From contig CAVFWQ010000065.1 in the NCBI GenBank assembly GCA_963626285.1, forward strand, positions 1 through 12,486: a DNA stretch of 12,486 nt. Reading direction: 5' to 3'. The translations under genes were made by a program, and so were the position numbers. Source of the DNA: CAVDRM01 sp963626285 (lineage in GTDB: Bacteria; Bacillota; Clostridia; Christensenellales; Aristaeellaceae). Of this stretch, positions 5,515 to 11,568 are shown one piece after another. The number at the start of each line of letters is the position of its first letter. The first letter of the stretch is position 1. The notes below the pieces were generated by a model that saw only the letters and a program-made list of their open reading frames with translations, had not been told where the DNA came from and did not search any database.

Positions 5515-6330
5515 ATGCGCCGTTCAACGACCCTTTTTCAAAAGTTCTATCTGGCCTTTCTGCTGGTTTTGATGTACCTGCCCATCGTGGCGGTGGCGCT
5601 GTATTCCTTCAACGCCAATACCGCCCGCTCGTCCAACACGTTCACGGGGTTTTCCCTGCAATGGTACGCGCAGCTTTTTGACGATGAGCGCGGCTTTGGC
5701 GAGGCCTTCCGCACGAGCCTTTTTGTAGGCTTCGTGAGCGTCTTTTTCTCCTGCGTATTGGGGACTTTGGGCGCGCTCGGCTTGGCGCGGCGCAAGGCGA
5801 AGAAGGGCTTTTTCGGTGCCGCGGGTTCGGCTGCCGTGGGGCTGATGGAAAATATCATGACGCTGCCCGTCATGCTGCCTGAGATCATCCTGGGGCTTGC
5901 GTTCCTCTCCCTTTTTACGCTGCTGAATCTGCCCTTCGGCTTATTGACGCTGATTTTGGCGCACATCACATTCTGCGTGCCGTATGTGTTCATCATCGTC
6001 AAGAGCCGACTCACGACAATGGACGATGCTTTGCTGGAGGCGGCGCGGGACTTGGGCGCGACCCCGTCGCGGGCGTTTCTGACGGTCACGCTGCCGCTTA
6101 TCTCTCCCGCCGTCCTGTCCGGCGCTTTGCTTGCTTTGGCGATGTCGCTGGACGACTTTGTCATCAGCTTTTTCGTCAACGGCGCACAGACGACGACCCT
6201 GCCGCTCAAAATCTATTCCTCCGTGCGCTACGGCGTGTCCGCGCAGGTCAATGCGCTCTGCACGGTGATGCTCGTCGCCGTGTTCGCGCTGGTTGCGCTG
6301 AGCCAGCTGATTTTGAAAAAGAGAAAATGA
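5515..6330 (+). CDS. potC: ABC transporter permease, PotC-like (spermidine/putrescine type)
   Basis: The 271-residue membrane protein has about six hydrophobic segments (near 11-30, 69-90, 103-135, 140-162, 190-212, 236-265). It carries the EAA loop DDALLEAARDLGATPSRAF (170-188), which contacts the ATPase subunit. The MSLDDFVISFFVNG (210-223) and TLPLKIYSSVRYGVS (228-242) segments are typical of PotC, the second permease of the PotABCD polyamine importer, rather than of other family permeases. The ATG has GGAGG 6 bases upstream. Neither potA, potB nor potD is in view: the upstream neighbour is a dipeptidase and downstream is yajC under its own promoter. Either the partners lie elsewhere or the gene has been separated from its operon. 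Specificity for polyamines is inferred from family only. Confidence 0.85.
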   Translation: MRRSTTLFQKFYLAFLLVLMYLPIVAVALYSFNANTARSSNTFTGFSLQWYAQLFDDERGFGEAFRTSLFVGFVSVFFSCVLGTLGALGLARRKAKKGFFGAAGSAAVGLMENIMTLPVMLPEIILGLAFLSLFTLLNLPFGLLTLILAHITFCVPYVFIIVKSRLTTMDDALLEAARDLGATPSRAFLTVTLPLISPAVLSGALLALAMSLDDFVISFFVNGAQTTTLPLKIYSSVRYGVSAQVNALCTVMLVAVFALVALSQLILKKRK

Positions 6331-6370
6331 GCGCCGTCCTTTTTTCGACGCTTTCGGCGAAAAATATTTC

Positions 6371-6399
6371 TTTACAGGCGCAGCAAAATCTTATATAAT
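6371..6399 (+). promoter_or_regulatory. Near-consensus sigma-A-like promoter of yajC
   Basis: TTTACA (6371-6376), a 17-base spacer and TATAAT (6394-6399) match the vegetative consensus at 11 of 12 positions. The predicted start near 6406 leaves a leader of about 40 bases and excludes the TTG at 6414 as a practical start codon. Confidence 0.85.
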
Positions 6400-6446
6400 A
6401 AGAAACGCAGTCTTTGTGCGAAATAATGAAAGGCAGGTTTTTACAA

Positions 6447-6848
6447 ATGCTCGACAAACTCATCGGTATCTCCGCCGCCATTGCGGAAGCCACCACCGAG
6501 GCCGCTGCAACGACCGAGGCCGCCGCAGCCACCACCGAATTATCCATGGGCGCGCAGCTTGTGCAGATGTTCGTCCCGATGGTGCTGATCATCGTCGTTT
6601 TCTACTTCTTCCTGATTCGTCCGCAGCGGAAGAAGGACAAGAAGGTCAAGGATATGCTCGCCGCGCTGAAGCAGGGCGACCGCATCTGCACCATCGGCGG
6701 TATTTACGGCACCATCACCAACATCAAGGATGATACCATCACCCTCTCTGTCGGCGGCAAGAACGGCACCGAAATCGTCGTGGCTCGCTGGGCCATCCGC
6801 AATGTCGAAGAGGTTTCCGTCGAGAATGACGGCGAAACGCTGGCGTAA
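6447..6848 (+). CDS. yajC: Sec translocon accessory protein YajC
   Basis: The protein of 133 residues is YajC, the small single-span partner of SecDF at the Sec translocon in the cytoplasmic membrane. A membrane segment at 39-57 runs into FFLIRPQRKKDKK (54-66), the family signature, followed by the soluble domain with LKQGDRICTIGGIYGTI (74-90). I chose the ATG at 6447, with AAAGGCAGG about 9 bases upstream, over the TTG at 6414 and the ATG at 6426, which lack ribosome sites. The segment before the membrane span is an Ala-Thr-Glu tract with three near-repeats of ATTEAA (15-31), probably a flexible extracytoplasmic tail. No secD, secF, tgt or queA, the usual neighbours, is in the window. Confidence 0.93.
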   Translation: MLDKLIGISAAIAEATTEAAATTEAAAATTELSMGAQLVQMFVPMVLIIVVFYFFLIRPQRKKDKKVKDMLAALKQGDRICTIGGIYGTITNIKDDTITLSVGGKNGTEIVVARWAIRNVEEVSVENDGETLA

Positions 6849-6854
6849 ATTCAT

Positions 6855-6905
6855 CCGATGAAAAGCGGCCGAGTTGTCCTTCATCGGCTTTGCGGATTTT
6901 TCTGC
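6855..6905 (+). terminator. Possible terminator after yajC
   Basis: CCGATGAA (6855-6862) pairs with TTCATCGG (6880-6887) 7 bases after the stop codon. The loop is large (17 bases) and the run of Ts comes about 10 bases after the stem, so this is a weak candidate. Confidence 0.35.
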
Positions 6906-6991
6906 ACGTGGCAACCGCCGATGCGGGATGTTTTCTCCCATCGGTCAAAGCCGTCTGCGGCGGAGCGTGCGCGATTTGGCCGATTGACCGA

Positions 6992-7020
6992 TTGTTAAGG
7001 CTCATGCTTGTGTCTTTATT
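6992..7020 (+). promoter_or_regulatory. Candidate promoter of the YitT-family gene
   Basis: TTGTTA (6992-6997), a 17-base spacer and TTTATT (7015-7020) each match consensus at 4 of 6 positions. It would place the terminator at 7048-7079 inside the leader. No better promoter is visible between yajC and 7102. Confidence 0.35.
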
Positions 7021-7047
7021 TCCGTTTGGGTTTTTCAGCAGTCCATC

Positions 7048-7079
7048 AGCTCTTTCCCATCTGCGGAAGGGGCTTTTTT
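7048..7079 (+). terminator. Intrinsic terminator directly ahead of the YitT-family gene
   Basis: A 10-bp stem (AGCTCTTTCC 7048-7057 with GGAAGGGGCT 7065-7074, two G-U pairs that work only in plus-strand RNA) and 7-base loop lead into six Ts (7074-7079). It ends only 8 bases before the ribosome site of the next gene. It either ends a transcript from yajC or acts as an attenuator. Confidence 0.7.
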
Positions 7080-7101
7080 CGGTGAGAGGGAGGAGATCGA
7101 T

Positions 7102-7965
7102 TTGCAGCAGGCTTTTTCTCGCGCTTTCAGGGATGAACGGGTGCGCGCATGGCTGATGATTGTGCTGGGCTGTTTGATCGGCGCGGCGGCTTACCCGCTG
7201 TTTCTGGTGCCGAACGCCATTGCGCCCGGCGGCTTGACGGGCGTGGCGACCATCCTGAATTACCTGTTTTCCTGGCCTGTCGGCGCGGTCAGCATGCTTT
7301 TGAACCTGCCGCTGTTCGTCGTCGGTTATAAGACCCTTGGACGGACATTCGCCTTCCGTTCGCTGATCGCCACCATTCTGTTTTCCGTTTTCATCGACCT
7401 GCTGCCCCTGCAGCCTCTGACGGACGACATCCTGTTAGGCTCTGTCTACGGCGGCATCCTGCTCGGCATCGGCCTTGGGCTGATTCTGCGCGGCGGCGCG
7501 ACGACGGGCGGCTCGGACATGGTGGCGCGGATGGTGCATCACCGCTTCCCCATCATTTCCGTGGGCATGTTCCTGTTTTTGATCGACTGTATCGTGATCC
7601 TCTGCGCGGCCTTCACCATGAGCGCCCGCGCCGCGCTATATGCGCTGATTTGCATCTTTGTCTCGGATAAGGTGCTGGACTTGGTGCTGTCCGGTATCGG
7701 CACGGGCAAGGCTTGCTTCATCGTGTCGGGCGAATCGGAGAAGATCGCCAAGCGCATCATGGACGATATGGAGCGCGGCGTGACGCTCCTGAACGCGACC
7801 GGCGCGTACTCCGGCCAGGACCGCCGCGTGATTTTGAGCGTGGTGGCCGGCCGCGAGGTCATGACGCTCAAAAAAATCATCCGCGAGGAGGATGCCCGCG
7901 CCTTCATGTTCATCACCGATACCCACGAAACATTGGGCGAAGGGTTCGGAAACTTGACGGACTGA
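7102..7965 (+). CDS. YitT family membrane protein (DUF161 plus DUF2179)
   Basis: The 287-residue protein has an N-terminal five- to six-span membrane region (about 17-190) with family motifs FLVPNAIAPGGLTGVATIL (34-52), LLNLPLF (66-72) and GGATTGGSDMVARM (131-144). A cytoplasmic C-terminal DUF2179 domain (about 200-285) includes GVTLLNATGAYSGQDRRVIL (226-245) and ends in FITDTHETLGEGF (270-282). YitT proteins are common in Firmicutes; their substrate is unknown and the C-terminal domain is thought to bind a small ligand. The start is a TTG at 7102, well supported by GGGAGGAG ending about 6 bases upstream, with no in-frame ATG nearby. A good terminator follows at 7971-8000, and another lies in front of the gene, so it is probably its own transcription unit. 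Confidence 0.92.
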   Translation: MQQAFSRAFRDERVRAWLMIVLGCLIGAAAYPLFLVPNAIAPGGLTGVATILNYLFSWPVGAVSMLLNLPLFVVGYKTLGRTFAFRSLIATILFSVFIDLLPLQPLTDDILLGSVYGGILLGIGLGLILRGGATTGGSDMVARMVHHRFPIISVGMFLFLIDCIVILCAAFTMSARAALYALICIFVSDKVLDLVLSGIGTGKACFIVSGESEKIAKRIMDDMERGVTLLNATGAYSGQDRRVILSVVAGREVMTLKKIIREEDARAFMFITDTHETLGEGFGNLTD

Positions 7966-7970
7966 TTTTT

Positions 7971-8000
7971 GAAAAGGCACGATACGGATTTGCCTTTTTT
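7971..8000 (+). terminator. Intrinsic terminator after the YitT-family gene
   Basis: AAAAGGCA (7972-7979) pairs with TGCCTTTT (7991-7998) across an 11-base loop. The T run continues to 8000. It starts 6 bases after the stop codon. Confidence 0.8.
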
Positions 8001-8006
8001 CCGTCC

Positions 8007-8035
8007 TTGCGCGGGGCGGGATAAATTGTTATAAT
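8007..8035 (+). promoter_or_regulatory. Extended -10 promoter of the TetR-family gene
   Basis: A perfect TATAAT (8030-8035) is preceded by TGT, giving the extended form TGnTATAAT. TTGCGC (8007-8012) stands 17 bases upstream as a weak -35. The start would be near 8042. Confidence 0.7.
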
Positions 8036-8091
8036 CAGAGACGGAAGGCGCGAAAATGGCGCGAAGCTTTCAAGCCGAGAGGGGGAACGAA

Positions 8092-8655
8092 ATGCCGTCT
8101 TTTACGCGGAAAGCCATCATGGAAGCGTTTATGCAGCTTCTGAACGAGCGTCCGGTGAGCAAGATTTCCGTGAAGGATATCGTGGAACTGTGCGGAATCA
8201 ACCGCAACACGTTTTATTATCATTTTCAGGATATACCGAGCCTGATCGAGGCCATTGCCAAGGAAGAAACGGACTTCCTCATCAGCAAGTATGCGCGGGT
8301 CGAGTCCTATGAGCAGTGCCTGAACATCGTTGTGGAATTTATTTTGAAGAACCGCAGGGCGACGCTGCATCTGTATAATTCCGCCAACCGCGATTTATAC
8401 GACCAATACCTGATGGACATCTGCCGATATGCGGCGGAGACCTACTTTCATACGGCCTTTGCGGACAGAAAAATCAGCTCTTCGGACTATGAGCTTATCA
8501 TCAACTCCTATAAATGCTATGCCTACGGGCTGAGCGTGGACTGGCTGAACAGCGGGCTGCAGGAGGATATCCTGCCCAAACTGGCGCGGCTGTGTGCGCT
8601 GCGCGAGGGGATGATAGAGGAAATGTTCAAAAGGGCAGAGCAGTCGTTTAAGTAA
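8092..8655 (+). CDS. TetR/AcrR family transcriptional regulator
   Basis: The protein of 187 residues has an N-terminal TetR DNA-binding domain (about 5-52), with the helix-turn-helix ISVKDIVELCGINRNTFYYHF at 25-45. The larger C-terminal ligand/dimer region resembles the TetR_C_8 type common in clostridia, with YxYGLSVDWLNSGL at 144-156. I chose the ATG at 8092, with GAGGGGGA about 5 bases upstream. The ATG at 8056 would leave only about 14 bases of leader from the predicted start site and add 12 residues outside the domain. A strong terminator follows it. The genes that come next encode a membrane protein and a large exporter, and regulators of this class usually repress such neighbours, so it probably controls the DUF308-MMPL operon. 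The inducer is unknown. Confidence 0.92.
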   Translation: MPSFTRKAIMEAFMQLLNERPVSKISVKDIVELCGINRNTFYYHFQDIPSLIEAIAKEETDFLISKYARVESYEQCLNIVVEFILKNRRATLHLYNSANRDLYDQYLMDICRYAAETYFHTAFADRKISSSDYELIINSYKCYAYGLSVDWLNSGLQEDILPKLARLCALREGMIEEMFKRAEQSFK

Positions 8656-8677
8656 AGCATTTAATACAAGACAATGC

Positions 8678-8725
8678 AAGGCATCACCGCCGAACCGTGC
8701 GGTGATGCCTTTGTCGTTTTTGTGC
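8678..8725 (+). terminator. Strong intrinsic terminator after the TetR gene
   Basis: A 13-bp perfect stem (8678-8690 with 8699-8711, core GCATCACCGC) and an 8-base loop are followed by TTTGTCGTTTTT. It separates the regulator from the transporter operon. Confidence 0.85.
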
Positions 8726-8770
8726 ATTCGGCGCGATTTGCCTGAATTTTCGGCAAATTTCTTCGGATGC
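8724..8770. promoter_or_regulatory. Inverted repeat in the regulator-transporter spacer
   Basis: ATTTGCC (8736-8742) and GGCAAAT (8752-8758) are perfect inverted arms 9 bases apart. Outside them GCATTCG (8724-8730) pairs with CGGATGC (8764-8770) with one G-U. It could be an operator for the adjacent TetR protein or an RNA structure. No T tract follows. Confidence 0.4.
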
Positions 8771-8820
8771 CTGATTTTGCGGCAGCCGGCGGAAAATGTC
8801 CATGGCGGGAAAGGCGGCGC

Positions 8821-8834
8821 GTGCGTATACTGAC
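8821..8834 (+). promoter_or_regulatory. Candidate -10 element with an overlapping palindrome
   Basis: TATACT (8826-8831) is the best -10 box ahead of the DUF308 gene, with no clear -35 at 17 bases. It lies inside the interrupted palindrome GTnnGTATACnnAC (8821-8834), a suitable place for a repressor such as the upstream TetR protein to bind. Confidence 0.35.
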
Positions 8835-8841
8835 ACCTGAA

Positions 8842-8860
8842 CGGCGGGAAAGACCCGCCG
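8842..8860 (+). other. GC-rich leader hairpin ahead of the DUF308 gene
   Basis: CGGCGGG and CCCGCCG pair perfectly around AAAGA, 6 bases before the AAGGAGGG ribosome site (8867-8874). There is no T tract. It may stabilise the 5' end or affect translation of the operon. Confidence 0.55.
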
Positions 8861-8878
8861 GAGCACAAGGAGGGACGA

Positions 8879-9469
8879 ATGATGCGGTTGAAGACTCTTC
8901 GAATCGCCAAAACAGGCTGCTTGGTGGCCTCGGCGCTGCTGATCGCGCTGGGACTGCTGATTATCCTTTGGCCCGATGTATCCGTTTCGCTCATCGGAAT
9001 CATCGCGGGCGTCATGTTGATTGCGCTGGGGCTGTTCAAGGTCATGGGCTATTTTTCCAAGGATTTGTATCGACTGGCGTTTCAGTATGATCTGGCATTC
9101 GGCCTGCTCATGATGGTGCTGGGCACATTGCTTTTGATTCGGCCGGACGGCGCAATGTATTTTCTCTGCCTGATCGTGGGCATTTCCATTGCGGGGGACG
9201 GGCTTTTGAAGCTGCAGACGGGCTTGGAGGCGCGGCGCTTCGGCCTCACAAGCTGGTGGCTGATTGTGGTGCTGGGTCTGCTGGCCGCCATCGTCGGCAT
9301 CATCACGGCGTTCCGCCCCGCTGAAGGCTCGCAGGTGCTGATGGTGCTGATGGGCATATCGCTCCTTGCGGAGGGCATCCTGAACCTTTGCGTGACGCTG
9401 TGCGCGGTCAAGATTGTCAGAAGCAAACGCCCGTATGTCATCGAGGAAGAACACGAAGAAATTTATTGA
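8879..9469 (+). CDS. DUF308 (HdeD-like) membrane protein
   Basis: This 196-residue protein consists of about six membrane helices arranged as paired-helix repeats, the layout of DUF308/HdeD proteins. Hydrophobic segments lie near 13-33, 36-57, 70-87, 92-110, 124-143 and 151-173. The recurring pattern is G-x-x-L-x-x-x-G followed by a proline-bearing loop (WPDVSV at 31-36, RPDGAM at 87-92, RPAEGS at 146-151). The C-terminal tail is charged and acidic (EEEHEEIY), probably cytoplasmic. The function of clostridial members is unknown; HdeD in E. coli is linked to acid resistance. Two ATGs stand in tandem (8879 and 8882). AAGGAGGG ends 4 and 7 bases away from them, so the second may be used. The MMPL gene starts 17 bases after its stop. 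Confidence 0.85.
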   Translation: MMRLKTLRIAKTGCLVASALLIALGLLIILWPDVSVSLIGIIAGVMLIALGLFKVMGYFSKDLYRLAFQYDLAFGLLMMVLGTLLLIRPDGAMYFLCLIVGISIAGDGLLKLQTGLEARRFGLTSWWLIVVLGLLAAIVGIITAFRPAEGSQVLMVLMGISLLAEGILNLCVTLCAVKIVRSKRPYVIEEEHEEIY

Positions 9470-9486
9470 TTGAGGAGGCTTAACGA

Positions 9487-11568
9487 ATGCGCTTTTCAAG
9501 GGCTGTGGTGCGGCTGCGCATCCCGATTTTGATTCTGGTCGTCATTTTGCTGGTTCCGTCCACGCTCGGCATGGTGGCGACCCGCATCAATTATGATATG
9601 CTGGACTATCTGCCGGATACGATGGACACGGTCATCGGCCAAAACGAGCTGATGGAGGACTTCGGCAAGGGCGCGTTTTCCCTGCTGGTCATCGAGAACA
9701 TGCCCGCCAAGGATGTCGCCGAGCTGAAGAAAAAAATCGAGCAGGTCGAACATGTGGACTCCGTGGTCTGGTATGATTCCTTTGCGGATTTGTCCATGCC
9801 GATGGAGCTACTCCCCTCCAAGCTCTACGATGCGTTCAACAACGGCGACGATACGCTGATGGCGGTGTTCTTTGACTCGGCGACCTCAGCGGACGTGACG
9901 ATGGACGCCATCCGTGAAATTCGTGCGCTGGCGGGCAAGCAGGTGTTCGTATCCGGCATGTCCGCGCTGGTGACGGATTTGAAGGATCTGTGCGAGCAGG
10001 AAGAGCCGATTTATGTAGCCATTGCCGTGGCGCTGGCCTGCCTTGCGATGCTGCTTTTGCTGGACAACTGGCTCATCCCGTTTGTGTTCCTTGCGTGCAT
10101 CGGCATTGCCGTGCTGATCAACCTTGGCAGCAACTACTTCTTCGGTGAAATTTCCTACATCACGAAGGCGCTGGCGGCAGTGCTGCAGCTGGCCGTGACG
10201 ATGGACTATTCCATTTTCCTCTGGCACAGCTACAACGAGCAGCGCGAAAAATGCGCCGACGCCAAGGAAGCGATGGCCGTCGCCATTCATGAGACGCTGA
10301 CCAGCGTCATCGGCAGCTCCATCACGACCGTTGCGGGCTTTGCCGCCCTCTGCTTCATGACCTTCACCCTGGGTCTTGACCTTGGCCTGGTCATGGCCAA
10401 GGGCGTGATCTTCGGCGTCATCGCCTGCGTAACGGTGCTGCCGTCCATGATTTTGGTGCTGGACAAGCCGCTTCAAAAGACGAAGCACCGCTGCATCATC
10501 CCCGATATGACTAGGCTCTCCAAGGGGCTTGTGAAAATATTCCCCGTATTTTTGATTCTCTTTGCCGTGCTTGTGTACCCCGCATACTTCGGCTACAGCA
10601 AGACCAATGACGAGGCATACTATGACTTGGGCGAATGCCTGCCGCAGGACATCGAATATGTCATTGCCAACAGCAAGCTGCGCGATACCTTCGATATTGC
10701 CTCCACGCATATGGTCTTGGTAAATGCCAGCCTTTCCTCAAAGGATAAAAAGAGCATGATTGAGGAAATGGAAAAGGTGGATGGCGTAAAGTATGTGCTG
10801 GGGCTGGAGGCGTTCATTGACTCCGACATACCGGAAAGCATGCTGCCCGATTCCGTCGTATCCATCCTTCGATCCGACCGCTGGGAGCTGATGCTGATAA
10901 ACTCCGAATACAAGGTCGCCAGCGACGAGGTGAATGCGCAGATAGACGCGCTGAACACGGTGCTGAAAAAGTACGATGAAAGCGGGATGCTCATCGGCGA
11001 AGCGCCCTGCATGAAGGATATGATTGAGACCACGGACCGCGATTTCCAGGTGGTCAACGCGGTTTCCATTGCGGCCATCTTCATCATCATCATGCTGGTG
11101 GAAAAGAGCCTGAGCCTGCCCTTCATCCTGATTGCGGTCATTGAGCTGGCTGTGTTCATCAACCTTGGCCTGCCGCACTATTTCGGGCAGTCGCTGCCGT
11201 TCATCGCGCCGATCTGCATCTCCACCATTCAGCTTGGCGCAACCGTTGACTACGCCATCCTGATGACCACGCGCTACAAGGCCGAGCGTGTGGCGGGGCA
11301 TACGAAGCATGATGCGGTCGTGACCGCGCTGAGCACTTCCATTCCGTCCGTTCTGGTATCCGGCTTCGGCCTGTTCGCCGCCACCTTCGGCGTGGCCGTG
11401 TATTCCAACATTGACATCATCAGCTCCATGTGTATGCTGATGGCCCGCGGCGCGATCGTCAGCATGCTGTGCGTCATCCTGATTTTGCCCGCGCTGCTGA
11501 TGCTGTGCGACGGACTCATCAGACATACGACCCTGAACATGAAAATCAAGGAGGATAAAAAAGCATGA
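9487..11568 (+). CDS. MMPL family (RND superfamily) transporter
   Basis: The 693-residue protein is a complete two-lobe MMPL transporter. Each half has one leading membrane helix (12-31 and about 349-369), an outer loop domain (32-172 and 370-520) and a five-helix bundle (about 175-325 and 521-675). The proton-relay pair of MmpL/RND pumps appears in both halves as TMDYS (D240-Y241) and TVDYA (D588-Y589), so the pump should be proton-driven. Actinobacterial relatives move lipids or siderophores across the envelope; the cargo here is unknown. The ribosome site GAGGAGG lies about 8 bases before the ATG, 17 bases after the DUF308 stop. Its TGA overlaps the ATG of the next gene (ATGA, 11565-11568). 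Key residues are present and no frame damage is seen. Confidence 0.95.
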   Translation: MRFSRAVVRLRIPILILVVILLVPSTLGMVATRINYDMLDYLPDTMDTVIGQNELMEDFGKGAFSLLVIENMPAKDVAELKKKIEQVEHVDSVVWYDSFADLSMPMELLPSKLYDAFNNGDDTLMAVFFDSATSADVTMDAIREIRALAGKQVFVSGMSALVTDLKDLCEQEEPIYVAIAVALACLAMLLLLDNWLIPFVFLACIGIAVLINLGSNYFFGEISYITKALAAVLQLAVTMDYSIFLWHSYNEQREKCADAKEAMAVAIHETLTSVIGSSITTVAGFAALCFMTFTLGLDLGLVMAKGVIFGVIACVTVLPSMILVLDKPLQKTKHRCIIPDMTRLSKGLVKIFPVFLILFAVLVYPAYFGYSKTNDEAYYDLGECLPQDIEYVIANSKLRDTFDIASTHMVLVNASLSSKDKKSMIEEMEKVDGVKYVLGLEAFIDSDIPESMLPDSVVSILRSDRWELMLINSEYKVASDEVNAQIDALNTVLKKYDESGMLIGEAPCMKDMIETTDRDFQVVNAVSIAAIFIIIMLVEKSLSLPFILIAVIELAVFINLGLPHYFGQSLPFIAPICISTIQLGATVDYAILMTTRYKAERVAGHTKHDAVVTALSTSIPSVLVSGFGLFAATFGVAVYSNIDIISSMCMLMARGAIVSMLCVILILPALLMLCDGLIRHTTLNMKIKEDKKA

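Noticed and set aside
6331..6370. Possible terminator after the PotC-like gene (CGCCG ... CGGCG)
   Set aside because: The stem is only 5 bp with a long loop, and the sequence after it on the plus strand is A-rich, not a T run.
6890..7156. Short plus-strand frame (88 codons) between yajC and the YitT gene
   Set aside because: It crosses a strong terminator, overlaps the YitT start and has no ribosome site.
8056..8091. Upstream ATG for the TetR gene
   Set aside because: It is only about 14 bases from the predicted transcript start and adds residues outside the TetR domain. The ATG at 8092 has a better purine-rich ribosome site.
9886..10710. Minus-strand frames antisense to the MMPL gene (also 10738-11583)
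   Set aside because: They are histidine- and glutamine-rich shadows of membrane-helix codons and have no start signals.
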